DNA of 64,000 nt. Origin: Trichococcus pasteurii (GTDB lineage Bacteria; Bacillota; Bacilli; Lactobacillales; Aerococcaceae). The stretch is from positions 124,001-188,000 of the forward strand of contig NZ_FONM01000001.1 of the NCBI RefSeq assembly GCF_900112935.1. The letters run 5' to 3'. The notes under the pieces were generated by a model. That model saw nothing but the letters and a program-made list of their open reading frames with translations. It did not search any database and was not told the DNA's origin. Shown here one piece after another: positions 9,105 through 16,558 of this stretch (its first letter is position 1; the number at the start of each line of letters is the position of its first letter). A program made the translations under genes and the position numbers.

Positions 9105-10433
9105 ATGGCAATCAACCAAAAACCGTTATTATTGGACGTGGACGAAAAACCGGAAGTTCTGAAAGGCATTCTGTTGAGTTTTCAACACGTTTTTGCAATG
9201 TTCGGAGCAACGATATTAGTTCCGCTAATTTTAGGGATGCCCGTCTCGGTCGCTTTGTTCGCGAGCGGAATCGGCACCCTGATTTATCAGGTGGCAACAA
9301 AAGCGAAAGTTCCCGTCTATCTGGGATCTTCGTTCGCCTACATTACAGCAATGGCTGTGGCCATTGAACAAATGGGTGGAGACATCAAGGCCGCACAGAC
9401 AGGCGTCATCATGGTGGGGCTTGTCTATGTCCTGATCGCTGGACTTGTCAAAATGCTGGGTACGAAATGGATCGACAAATTGCTGCCTCCGATCGTCATC
9501 GGACCGATGATCATGGTCATCGGTTTGGGACTGGCTTCGTCTGCAGTAACCAATGCCGGCTTCGTGGTGGATGGGGATATCCGTCATATCATTGTGGCGA
9601 TTGCAACTTTCCTGATCACTTCGTTCATCAACACGAAAGGGAAAGGCTTTTTCAAAATCATACCTTTCCTGATCGGAATCATCGGAGGATACGTCATCGC
9701 ACTTTTCATGGGTCTGGTCGATTTCCAACCTGTATTGGATGCGAAATGGTTCGAACTGCCGGGATTCTATCTACCGTTTGAAACACCTTGGTTCAATTCT
9801 TACGATCTCTATTTCGGGCCGGAAACATTGGCCATCATCCCAGTCGCATTGGTTACGATTTCTGAACATATCGGTGACCACACTGTTTTGGGCAAAATCT
9901 GTAACCGTCAATTCCTGAAAGATCCGGGTCTTTCCCGGACGCTTATGGGCGATGGTGTAGCGACTGCGGTTTCAGCTTTCATCGGTGGACCGGCGAATAC
10001 GACTTACGGCGAAAATACCGGCGTCATCGGGATGACGCGCATCGCATCCGTTTCCGTCATCCGTAACGCTGCCTTCATCGCAATCGGTTTGAGCTTCTTC
10101 GGAAAATTCACTGCGCTGATTTCAACCATCCCAACATCTGTATTGGGCGGGATGTCCATTCTGTTGTATGGTGTCATCGCCAGCAATGGTCTGAAAGTAC
10201 TGATCGAAGAACAAATCGATTTCAACCACGTCCGCAACCTGATCATCGCCAGCTCGATGCTAGTGCTGGGACTGGGCGGCGCGGTTCTGGATATCGCAGG
10301 CGTTGTTACCTTGTCAGGTACAGCATTGAGCGCTATTACCGGTATTACGTTGAACTTGGTTCTGCCGCATGAAGAAGCGTATAATCCAAAACATCCGATT
10401 CATAAAAAAGAAGAGCACAAACACAACCATTAA
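9105..10433 (+). CDS. pyrP: Uracil permease (NCS2 family)
   Basis: 442-residue membrane protein of the nucleobase-cation symporter-2 family that imports uracil with protons. Seen: the N-terminal SFQHVFAMFGATILVP motif of UraA/PyrP proteins, repeated hydrophobic helices, the family region EHIGDHTVLGKIC and GGPANTTYGENTGVIGMTR. The C-terminus is short and His-rich (HKHNH). Start ATG 9105 has SD AGGAGG. The PyrR attenuator ahead of it supports uracil rather than xanthine as substrate. Single gene between the attenuator and a bidirectional terminator. Confidence 0.93.
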   Translation: MAINQKPLLLDVDEKPEVLKGILLSFQHVFAMFGATILVPLILGMPVSVALFASGIGTLIYQVATKAKVPVYLGSSFAYITAMAVAIEQMGGDIKAAQTGVIMVGLVYVLIAGLVKMLGTKWIDKLLPPIVIGPMIMVIGLGLASSAVTNAGFVVDGDIRHIIVAIATFLITSFINTKGKGFFKIIPFLIGIIGGYVIALFMGLVDFQPVLDAKWFELPGFYLPFETPWFNSYDLYFGPETLAIIPVALVTISEHIGDHTVLGKICNRQFLKDPGLSRTLMGDGVATAVSAFIGGPANTTYGENTGVIGMTRIASVSVIRNAAFIAIGLSFFGKFTALISTIPTSVLGGMSILLYGVIASNGLKVLIEEQIDFNHVRNLIIASSMLVLGLGGAVLDIAGVVTLSGTALSAITGITLNLVLPHEEAYNPKHPIHKKEEHKHNH

Positions 10434-10440
10434 TGCATAC

Positions 10441-10484
10441 AAAAAGGCATCGCCACTCAATTTCAGAGCGGCGATGCCTTTTTT
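10441..10484. terminator. Bidirectional terminator after pyrP
   Basis: AAAAAGGCATCGCC/GGCGATGCCTTTTTT hairpin between convergent pyrP and the MetE-like gene. Confidence 0.9.
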
Positions 10485-10530
10485 CTATTGGGATTTTTGG
10501 GTGCTTAGACCAAAAAAACTATGCGAACTA

Positions 10531-11649
10531 TCAGTCGCCCCAGACTTCGTCAGCGATCTGTTTGACCAAAGCCAATTTCGCCCACTGTTGCTCTTCCGTC
10601 AGATTGTTTCCTTCTTCGGTCGAAGCGAAGCCGCATTGCGGGCTCAGGCATAATTGCTCCAACGGCACATACTTGGTTGCTTCAGTGATGCGTGCTTTGA
10701 CTTCGGCGATATCTTCCAATTCCGGTGTTTTTGAAGTGATCAAGCCTAGGATAATTTGGCCGTCGCCTGTGTAGTAGCGCAATGGTTCGAACCCACCAGC
10801 ACGGTCAGTGTCGTATTCCAGAAAGAAGCCGTCAAAGCCGGTTTCGCCGAACAGTTCTTTCGCAATAGGCTCATAAGCGCCTTCTTGCGAGTAGGACGAG
10901 CGGAAATTGCCGCGGCAGATATGCGTCGTGACGACCAGATCTTCAGGCAGACCGATCTGGATATTTTTGACGTTTTCAGTAGCGACGCGTTTCAATTCAT
11001 CGTAAGTTTCCTGAGAACCGAAGATTTCCAATGATTTGTCCGAGCAAAGGTCGCCCCAGAAAGTGTCATCGATCTGGATGTAACGGTTACCCAACGAATA
11101 GAAGTGCAGGATCGTATCGCGGTATGCTTGCTGCAGATCGGCAGCGTACTCCTCCAAAGTAGGATAAATTTCTTCGTTGCGGAAACCGATGCGGATCAAC
11201 TGGTTCGGGCTTGGAATCGATACTTTCGCAACAGCTCTGTCGCCGACTGCTTCAGTCAAAAAGGCATAGTCCGCAAAGAAAGGGTGTTCCGGATTAAAAG
11301 CAATCTTGCCGATGTTGCGCACACTGTGGGCGCTGGTCACAACGTTGTGGAATTGTTTTCCCTGCGCCGCAAGGTAACCTTCAAAGCCCAAGAGGTTCTC
11401 AAGAAAATCGAAATGCCAATAAGAGCGTCTGAATTCTCCGTCCGTGATTCCTTTGTAGCCAAGTTCAATCTGTTTTTCGACGATTCGTGTGATCTCGACA
11501 TTTTCTATTTCGCGCAGGGCTTCCTTCGTGATTGTGCCTTCAGCCAGCTCTTTGCGGGCTTTTTTGATGCTTTCGGGACGCAAGAAGCTTCCTACGTGGT
11601 CTGCGCGGAAGGGCGCTTTCGTTCTGCTTAAAGTTGTTTGGGTTGTCAT
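10531..11649 (-). CDS. MetE-like cobalamin-independent methionine synthase family protein (YxjG/YxjH type)
   Basis: 372 residues, matching the stand-alone C-terminal catalytic module of cobalamin-independent methionine synthase. Seen: FRADHVGSFLRP at the N-terminus, ITDGEFRRSYWHFDF, IQIDDTFWGDL, THICRGNFRSS (His and Cys typical of the zinc site) and LSPQCGFAST near the C-terminus with the second zinc cysteine. It probably methylates homocysteine from a small methyl donor; the donor is not known for these short proteins. Start ATG 11649 follows AAGGA; the longer frame upstream runs through the T-box and is not used. A methionine-type T-box controls it. Confidence 0.86.
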   Translation of the reverse strand: MTTQTTLSRTKAPFRADHVGSFLRPESIKKARKELAEGTITKEALREIENVEITRIVEKQIELGYKGITDGEFRRSYWHFDFLENLLGFEGYLAAQGKQFHNVVTSAHSVRNIGKIAFNPEHPFFADYAFLTEAVGDRAVAKVSIPSPNQLIRIGFRNEEIYPTLEEYAADLQQAYRDTILHFYSLGNRYIQIDDTFWGDLCSDKSLEIFGSQETYDELKRVATENVKNIQIGLPEDLVVTTHICRGNFRSSYSQEGAYEPIAKELFGETGFDGFFLEYDTDRAGGFEPLRYYTGDGQIILGLITSKTPELEDIAEVKARITEATKYVPLEQLCLSPQCGFASTEEGNNLTEEQQWAKLALVKQIADEVWGD

Positions 11650-11680
11650 GATAATTTCCTTCTTTCGTTTGATTTTTTGT

Positions 11681-11975
11681 AAAAAAATACGTCCTTGCGC
11701 ATGATGCTGCGCAAGGACGTATGAAAGATTCACCGTGTTACCACCTTGGTTCAGAAAAACCTCTCGATTTTTCCCTTAACCAGTACGCCGCAGCAAATCG
11801 CTGTTCCGGGATACTGTGATGCTGTAACGGGCATTCCCGTGGGGGGCTAAGGTTCTAAAAAGAGCGTTCGCCGTCCACTCACTCGAAGACCATTTTCCGG
11901 ATAGCATCCCTGTCCTCTTCTCAACTGCCGAGGTTCTCTGTGCATTTCGTCCACCCGTACTTATCTTTTCAATGT
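11681..11975 (-). promoter_or_regulatory. T-box leader, probably tRNA-Met responsive
   Basis: On the minus strand: a Stem I region with AGAGA and the CCTC/GAGG distal hairpin around GGCAGTTGAGAA, a T-box AACCAAGGTGGTAACACGG at 11731-11751, and then a perfect 15-bp terminator (11687-11701 with 11708-11722, 6-nt loop) followed by T7. The specifier I favour is ATG at 11893-11891, in GGAAAATGGTC; this is inference, but it fits the MetE-like gene downstream and the known use of Met T-boxes in Lactobacillales. Confidence 0.9.
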
Positions 11976-11999
11976 GAATTTATTTTGAAATTTATATAC

Positions 12000-12028
12000 A
12001 TAATAACAAGTGGATAAGAATGAGTCAA
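12000..12028 (-). promoter_or_regulatory. Promoter of the T-box/MetE-like unit
   Basis: Minus strand TTGACT (12028-12023), 17-nt spacer, TATTAT (12005-12000). Start near 11993. Confidence 0.75.
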
Positions 12029-12096
12029 ACCTTTTTTTAATCTTTTTTTCATCTTGGTGCATTTTGACACGCACTTTTTTCTGTGCAAGAAGGAAA

Positions 12097-12125
12097 TTGC
12101 AATTCATAACATGAGGGTATATACT
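12097..12125 (+). promoter_or_regulatory. Promoter of arsenic unit 1
   Basis: TTGCAA (12097-12102), 17-nt spacer, TATACT (12120-12125), directly followed by an ArsR-type operator. Confidence 0.7.
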
Positions 12126-12126
12126 T

Positions 12127-12148
12127 CATATAGATAGATGTCTATGTG
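12127..12148 (+). promoter_or_regulatory. ArsR-type operator 1
   Basis: Imperfect palindrome with core TAGATAGATGTCTA (12131-12144), sitting at the transcription start. It belongs to a set of four related 14-mers in the island, consensus TWGAWRRANNTCTA. Confidence 0.72.
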
Positions 12149-12214
12149 AAGGCGTTAAGGGCGACAGAACGGGCTAGGGTGCCTCAAAAGACATCAGGAA
12201 AAGAGGAACTGTAT

Positions 12215-12505
12215 ATGACGATTGAATACAAAAACTACGCGAAATGTCTGAAAGTGTTGTCGGACGAAACCAGATTGGAAATCATGGATTTATTGTCGGA
12301 AGGTGAAATGTGCGCCTGTGCGTTATTGGATCAGTTTTCGATCACCCAACCGACTTTGTCCTATCACATGAAGATGATGAAGGACTGCGGCTTGGTTGAC
12401 AGCAGAAAAGACGGTATTTGGGTCAAATACTCCGTGAATCATGAAAAGTTGGATGAGTTGAAGGACTTTTTCCAGACTATGGCCAAACAAAACACCACTG
12501 TATAA
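12215..12505 (+). CDS. arsR: ArsR-family metalloregulator 1
   Basis: 96-residue winged-helix repressor. The metal-binding motif GEMCACALL places Cys33 and Cys35 at the usual alpha-3 ELCVCDL position of arsenite-sensing ArsR proteins; Cys11 could be the third ligand. The recognition helix is TQPTLSYHMKMMKDCGLV, nearly the same as in the second ArsR of this island, which suggests a shared operator. Start ATG 12215 has AGAGGA nine nt upstream; the longer frame upstream has no such site and would begin inside the operator region. Followed 24 nt later by a CxxC protein in the same unit. Confidence 0.9.
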   Translation: MTIEYKNYAKCLKVLSDETRLEIMDLLSEGEMCACALLDQFSITQPTLSYHMKMMKDCGLVDSRKDGIWVKYSVNHEKLDELKDFFQTMAKQNTTV

Positions 12506-12529
12506 TTCATTCGAAAGCGGGGAATGGAA

Positions 12530-12763
12530 ATGGAAATAAAAATTTTGGGACCGGGCTGCCGCAACTGCGAGAAACTGCAGGCAAACGCAACCGAGGCGCT
12601 GAAGAAGATCGGCATGGAAGCAACCATCATTAAAGTGGAGGACCCGAAAGAAATCGCAAAGTACGGTATCATGCAGACTCCGGGGCTGGTTATCAATGAA
12701 AAGGTCGTCTCTTATGGGCGGATTCTGACGCCCAAACACATTGCAGAGCTCCTGCAAAAGTGA
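12530..12763 (+). CDS. Thioredoxin-like small redox-active disulfide protein 1
   Basis: 77 residues, single thioredoxin-fold domain of the redox-active disulfide protein 2 type (MTH895/TM0996-like). The redox pair is GCRNC (Cys10, Cys13) after the first strand, and the cis-proline strand reads MQTPGLVIN. I start at ATG 12530 rather than 12524 because the GCGGGG site then has a seven-nt spacing. Co-transcribed with arsR 1. Such proteins often accompany ArsP-type permeases; a role in reducing metalloid or permease thiols is likely but unproven. A near-copy lies at 14001. Confidence 0.85.
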   Translation: MEIKILGPGCRNCEKLQANATEALKKIGMEATIIKVEDPKEIAKYGIMQTPGLVINEKVVSYGRILTPKHIAELLQK

Positions 12764-12794
12764 TGAATAGAGAAAATCCTATCCTTGCATCGAC

Positions 12795-12843
12795 AAGCTG
12801 CGGAAACCGGGGTGCTGCTCCGGAATTATCGCAGCTTTTTTTA
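12795..12843 (+). terminator. Terminator of arsenic unit 1
   Basis: AAGCTGCG/CGCAGCTT around an inner CCGG/CCGG hairpin, then T7. Confidence 0.82.
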
Positions 12844-12871
12844 TAGTGCCTCAGAACCCGAAAACAACACA

Positions 12872-12901
12872 TTGACATTCATCTATGTGTCGGCGTATAC
12901 T
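12872..12901 (+). promoter_or_regulatory. Promoter of arsenic unit 2
   Basis: Consensus TTGACA (12872-12877), 18-nt spacer, TATACT (12896-12901). A half-site CATCTATG lies within the spacer. Confidence 0.75.
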
Positions 12902-12904
12902 GAT

Positions 12905-12924
12905 ATATAGATAAACATCTATAT
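12905..12924 (+). promoter_or_regulatory. ArsR-type operator 2 (perfect palindrome)
   Basis: ATATAGATAAACATCTATAT, two 8-bp arms around AAAC, placed just downstream of the -10 box. Core TAGATAAACATCTA matches the island consensus. Confidence 0.82.
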
Positions 12925-12963
12925 GATAGGTGGAAAAATATAAATTAGAAGGTGCAGTTCATC

Positions 12964-13968
12964 ATGGGGATTTTTCAGTGGTTAAATGATCAATTATTAA
13001 AAATGCAGTGGCTCAGCGATTTGGTCGCTGTGCTTGTCCGGGATGTCTTCGGATTGGACCTCGCCAGCAGGGTAGGAGGCAGCATCCACTTCTTCATCTA
13101 CGACGTCATCAAAATCTTCATCCTGTTGTCGGTATTGATTTTCGGTATTTCTTACGTGCAAAGCTTCTTCCCGCCTGAGCGGACGAAGAAAATATTGGGA
13201 CGCTTTGATGGCATCACCGCCAATATTCTGGCGGCGTTGCTTGGGACGATTACACCATTCTGTTCCTGTTCCTCGATTCCGCTTTTCATCGGCTTCACCG
13301 GATCGGGACTGCCGTTGGGTGTGACGTTCTCGTTCCTGATCTCTTCGCCATTGGTCGATCTGGCATCCATCATCCTTTTGGCCAGCATCTTCAATTGGAA
13401 GATTGCCATCGCGTATGTCGTTGTGGGTTTGATCCTTGCGGTTGTAGGCGGAACCTTCATCGGGAAAGCGCACCTGGAGGACCAGGTCGAGTCCTTTGTT
13501 TTCGGCAGCCCGACGGTTGAACTGGAGGAAGCCGAGTTGACAAGGAAGGACCGTGTCGATTATGCAGTCGATCAGGTGAAGGAAGTCGTCCAGAAAGTCT
13601 GGCTTTACGTGCTCCTTGGGGTCGGCATCGGGGCTGCCATCCACAACTGGATTCCCGAATCCGTCATAACGGCTCTGTTGGGTCAGGATAAATGGTATTC
13701 GGTATTGGTTGCGACGTTCGTCGGCATTCCGATGTACGCGGATATTTTTGGGACGCTGCCCATTTCCGAAGCGCTTGTCGCAAAAGGTGTCGGACTAGGA
13801 ACCGTGCTTTCCTTCATGATGGGCGTAACGGCATTGTCCTTGCCGTCGATGGTCATGCTGAAACAGGTCGTCAAACCGAAATTGTTGGGCCTCTTCTTCG
13901 GAATCGTGGCAGTCGGCATCATCATCATCGGCTATGTGTTCAATTTCTTGGGACCTATTTTTATGTGA
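12964..13968 (+). CDS. ArsP_1/DUF318-type permease
   Basis: 334-residue membrane protein of the ArsP_1 permease family, whose best-studied member exports trivalent organoarsenicals. Hydrophobic helices are interrupted by the diagnostic TPFCSCSSIPLFIGF (Cys100, Cys102) and a second SSPLVDLAS element; the C-terminal half repeats the pattern with GIPMYADIFGTLPISEALV. ATG 12964 is preferred (AGAAGG about 11 nt upstream); a GTG at 12952 would add four residues. It is followed after 32 nt by a CxxC protein, and the pair has its own promoter and ArsR operator. Substrate inferred to be an arsenical; another soft metal or thiol compound is possible. Confidence 0.85.
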   Translation: MGIFQWLNDQLLKMQWLSDLVAVLVRDVFGLDLASRVGGSIHFFIYDVIKIFILLSVLIFGISYVQSFFPPERTKKILGRFDGITANILAALLGTITPFCSCSSIPLFIGFTGSGLPLGVTFSFLISSPLVDLASIILLASIFNWKIAIAYVVVGLILAVVGGTFIGKAHLEDQVESFVFGSPTVELEEAELTRKDRVDYAVDQVKEVVQKVWLYVLLGVGIGAAIHNWIPESVITALLGQDKWYSVLVATFVGIPMYADIFGTLPISEALVAKGVGLGTVLSFMMGVTALSLPSMVMLKQVVKPKLLGLFFGIVAVGIIIIGYVFNFLGPIFM

Positions 13969-14000
13969 TCAAAAAAATAATAAACAGGAGGAATATCATC

Positions 14001-14234
14001 ATGGAAATCAAAATTTTGGGTATAGGCTGCAAAAATTGCGTGAATTTGGCTAAGAACACGGAAGAGGCATTGAAGGAACTGGGGATGGAAGCAACCATCA
14101 CAAAAGTGACCGACATGAAGGACATCGCAAAATACGGCATCATGCGCACACCAGGATTGGTCATCGACGAGAAAGTCGTATCCTACGGTAAAGTCGCCAG
14201 TACGGAAGAAATCACAGAATTGTTGAAAAAATAA
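14001..14234 (+). CDS. Thioredoxin-like small redox-active disulfide protein 2
   Basis: 77 residues, a close paralogue of the protein at 12530 with the same GxGCxNC redox motif (GCKNC, Cys10 and Cys13), KYGIMRTPGLVIDEKVVSYG and the same length. Strong SD AGGAGG. It is co-transcribed with the ArsP-type permease, which suggests it services that transporter or reduces its cargo. Retention of two copies in separately promoted units is unusual. Confidence 0.85.
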   Translation: MEIKILGIGCKNCVNLAKNTEEALKELGMEATITKVTDMKDIAKYGIMRTPGLVIDEKVVSYGKVASTEEITELLKK

Positions 14235-14243
14235 AAATTTTCG

Positions 14244-14286
14244 GAAGTGCCGGGTGGGGAATTATTCTCTGTCCGGCACTTTCTTT
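14244..14286 (+). terminator. Terminator of arsenic unit 2
   Basis: GAAGTGCCGG/CCGGCACTTTC hairpin followed by TTTG; modest T-run. Confidence 0.7.
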
Positions 14287-14306
14287 GCACAAATTCTATT
14301 TTGTGT

Positions 14307-14335
14307 TTGACTGTAGATTGAAGAAGTTCTATATT
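14307..14335 (+). promoter_or_regulatory. Promoter of the ArsD-like gene with ArsR-type operator 4
   Basis: TTGACT (14307-14312), 17-nt spacer, TATATT (14330-14335). The operator-like 14-mer TTGAAGAAGTTCTA (14318-14331) fills the spacer and touches the -10 box; it is the weakest match of the four. Confidence 0.62.
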
Positions 14336-14407
14336 GTAAAGGTAACAAAAAAATTTTAAGCTATCAAAAGCTATTCAAAATACAAACAAGCTAAGGGGAA
14401 ATGAATC

Positions 14408-14950
14408 ATGACAAACATTACTATTTTTGAACCGGAAACAAGCAGCAGCTTGTTCAGTAGCCAGGATGCCCTGCGCATTGCAGCAGTAATGGAGGCTTTG
14501 GAAGGCTTGGAGAATTACGAGGCATTGCTTTTTAATTTGACCGATGATGCGGATCAATTCACGCTAAACAAGGCCGTTAACGAAAAAATCGAGGCGGAAG
14601 GCAATAGCGTCTTGCCAATCACTGTTGTGGATGGAGCAATCGTTAAAAGCGGCAGCTACCCGACCAACGATGAAATCACAAGCTATATCGGCGTCCGCTT
14701 CATTGAAGAGACAGAAGGCTCTTGTGGTTGCGGAGGCTGTGGTTGTGGCGGTTCGGAGGAATTTGCCGAAGCAGAAGAAGTAGAAAAAGAAGAAAAAGAA
14801 GAAAAAGAAGAATCTGGCTGCTGCGGCGGCAATGGCGGAAAAGGCGGCTGTGGCTGCGGTGGTCATGGACACCATCATCACCATAAGCATGAGGAAGCTG
14901 CAACAGCAAGTAAGGGCTCATGCGGTTGTGGACAGGGCGGCTGTTGCTAG
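14408..14950 (+). CDS. arsD: ArsD-like protein with Ser-substituted N-terminal site and Cys/His-rich C-terminal tail
   Basis: 180 residues. Residues 1-100 follow ArsD, the arsenite metallochaperone: TIFEPE at the start, LLFNLTDDADQF, LPITVVDGAIVKSGSYPTNDEI and a terminal IGV. The three cysteines that ArsD needs to hold arsenite (12, 13, 18) are all serine here (ETSSSLFSS). The C-terminal 80 residues are added: CGCGGCGCGG, an acidic Glu/Lys run, CCGG, CGCGG, a seven-His stretch (GHGHHHHHKH) and CGCGQGGCC, 12 cysteines in all. No arsA ATPase, ArsD's normal partner, is in the window. A metalloid or metal buffer is likely; regulation by ArsR is inferred from the operator. Confidence 0.75.
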   Translation: MTNITIFEPETSSSLFSSQDALRIAAVMEALEGLENYEALLFNLTDDADQFTLNKAVNEKIEAEGNSVLPITVVDGAIVKSGSYPTNDEITSYIGVRFIEETEGSCGCGGCGCGGSEEFAEAEEVEKEEKEEKEESGCCGGNGGKGGCGCGGHGHHHHHKHEEAATASKGSCGCGQGGCC

Positions 14951-14957
14951 CAAAAAT

Positions 14958-15006
14958 AAAGAATACTCGTGTCTCGGGATACCCCGGCTCGAGTTTCTTT
15001 TTCAGC
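14958..15006 (+). terminator. Terminator of the ArsD-like gene
   Basis: AAAGAATACTCG/CGAGTTTCTTT arms with a GC-rich inner part (CGGG/CCCG), then TTTTTC. Confidence 0.72.
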
Positions 15007-15030
15007 GATAGATAGAAAAACTTCTATATA
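15001..15030 (+). promoter_or_regulatory. Promoter of arsenic unit 4 with ArsR-type operator 3
   Basis: TTCAGC (15001-15006), 18-nt spacer, TATATA (15025-15030). Operator TAGAAAAACTTCTA (15013-15026) overlaps the spacer and -10 box. Confidence 0.65.
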
Positions 15031-15049
15031 AAAAGGAGCATCAGCAATC

Positions 15050-15394
15050 ATGGATTATGAAAATTATGCAAAAATCGCAAAGGCTTTGGCCGACCCGAAG
15101 CGCGTAAAAATTGTCGATATGCTTTCCTGCGGGGCCATGTGTGCCTGCGACATACTGGAACATTTCGATTTTACCCAGCCAACTTTATCCCATCACATCA
15201 ATCTGTTGGTGAAGGCGGGACTGGTGACGACGGAAAAATCCGGCACATGGCATTATTACGATCTGAATAAAGACGCTTTCGAAAAATTCAAGGTAGATAC
15301 AGCGGAACTGATGGCCAATACACCGGCCTGCATCTGTGAACCGGTGCGGTCAAAAGCTATGTGTACAACGGAAGAAAAAGAAAAGATCAAATGA
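15050..15394 (+). CDS. arsR: ArsR-family metalloregulator 2
   Basis: 114-residue winged-helix repressor with the alpha-3 site CGAMCACDIL (Cys27, Cys31, Cys33) and an extra C-terminal cysteine set (ACIC at 93-96 and Cys105) missing from the first ArsR. Recognition helix TQPTLSHHINLLVKAGLV is close to that of ArsR 1. Start ATG 15050 after AAGGAG. First gene of a unit with acr3 and the CoA-disulfide reductase. Two repressors with different thiol sets could respond to different inducers while sharing operators. Confidence 0.9.
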   Translation: MDYENYAKIAKALADPKRVKIVDMLSCGAMCACDILEHFDFTQPTLSHHINLLVKAGLVTTEKSGTWHYYDLNKDAFEKFKVDTAELMANTPACICEPVRSKAMCTTEEKEKIK

Positions 15395-15444
15395 CGCAAG
15401 GAATGCTATAAAGAGCGTAAAACAATAAATGGAGGTATAATATA

Positions 15445-16524
15445 ATGAGTGGAAAAGAGCAAACAAGCATCTCGTTCTTCAATAAGTATCTGAGTGTCTG
15501 GGTAGCAATCTGTATGGTGGTGGGGGTTTTGATCGGTAAATATCTACCGGCCATCCCTGAATTTTTCGGGAAATTCGAATATGCGAACGTCTCGATCCCG
15601 ACAGCCGTCTTGATCTGGGTCATGATTTACCCGATGATGATGAAGGTGGATTTCCAAAGCGTCTGGGACGTCGGGAAGAATCCGAAAGGACTTTATGTCA
15701 CTTGGGCAGTGAACTGGCTGATCAAACCGTTCACCATGTACGCCATTTCAGCTTTTTTCTTTTTTGTCGTCTTCAAGAATTTCATTACGCCCGAATTGGC
15801 GACGGAGTACTTGGCCGGTGCGATTCTCTTGGGAGCTGCCCCGTGTACGGCTATGGTGTTTGTCTGGAGCCAATTGACAAAAGGCAATCCAGCGTACACT
15901 GTCGTTCAGGTTGCGACCAATGATCTGATCATTCTGGTAGCCTTCATTCCAATCGTCAAATTTTTACTGGGTGTCAGCAATGTAACGGTTCCTTGGGATA
16001 CCTTGATTTTGTCCGTTGTGTTGTTTGTCGTGATTCCGTTGGTCGGTGGCGTTTTGACGCGGATCTTCGTCACAAAGAAAAAAGGCGTCGCTTATTTCGA
16101 GAAGGATTTTCTTTCGAAATTTGACGGCGCAACTACAGCAGGGTTATTGTTGATGCTGGTCTTGCTGTTCTCTTTCCAAGGAGAGGTCATTCTGGAGAAC
16201 CCGTTGCACATTTTGATGATCGCAGTGCCTTTGATCCTGCAGACATTCCTGATTTTCTTCATTGCCTATTTTGCAAGCAAGGCCTTGAAGCTTCCACACG
16301 CAATCGCCGCACCAGCCGGGATGATCGGCGCATCGAACTTTTTTGAATTATCGGTCGCTGTTGCCATCGCGTTGTTCGGAATGGATTCTCCGGCAGCTTT
16401 GGCTACAGTGGTTGGCGTCCTGACAGAAGTGCCGGTGATGCTGATTTTGGTGAAAATCGCCAATTCTACAAGACAGTGGTTTCCCGGAAAAGAAACAAGG
16501 GTAGTGAATCCTGTAAAGCGATAA
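15445..16524 (+). CDS. acr3: Acr3-family arsenite efflux transporter
   Basis: 359-residue, ten-helix arsenite/proton antiporter of the Acr3 (BART) family. The conserved cysteine lies in LGAAPCTAMVFVWS (Cys134), and the C-terminal part has IGASNFFELSVAVAIALFG, the second family signature. Start ATG 15445 after GGAGG. It follows arsR 2 by 50 nt and precedes a flavoprotein by 34 nt. No ArsA ATPase is seen, so export is presumably driven by the proton gradient. Confidence 0.95.
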   Translation: MSGKEQTSISFFNKYLSVWVAICMVVGVLIGKYLPAIPEFFGKFEYANVSIPTAVLIWVMIYPMMMKVDFQSVWDVGKNPKGLYVTWAVNWLIKPFTMYAISAFFFFVVFKNFITPELATEYLAGAILLGAAPCTAMVFVWSQLTKGNPAYTVVQVATNDLIILVAFIPIVKFLLGVSNVTVPWDTLILSVVLFVVIPLVGGVLTRIFVTKKKGVAYFEKDFLSKFDGATTAGLLLMLVLLFSFQGEVILENPLHILMIAVPLILQTFLIFFIAYFASKALKLPHAIAAPAGMIGASNFFELSVAVAIALFGMDSPAALATVVGVLTEVPVMLILVKIANSTRQWFPGKETRVVNPVKR

Positions 16525-16558
16525 AATAATCCATCTTAACTGAAAAGGAGAATTTATT

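Noticed and set aside
9231-9728. 165-codon His/Asp-rich frame antisense to pyrP
   Set aside because: Composition is that of a reversed membrane protein; no start signals.
9105-10433. Xanthine permease assignment for the NCS2 protein
   Set aside because: The leader is a PyrR attenuator, with no purine riboswitch, and N-terminal motifs are of the UraA/PyrP type.
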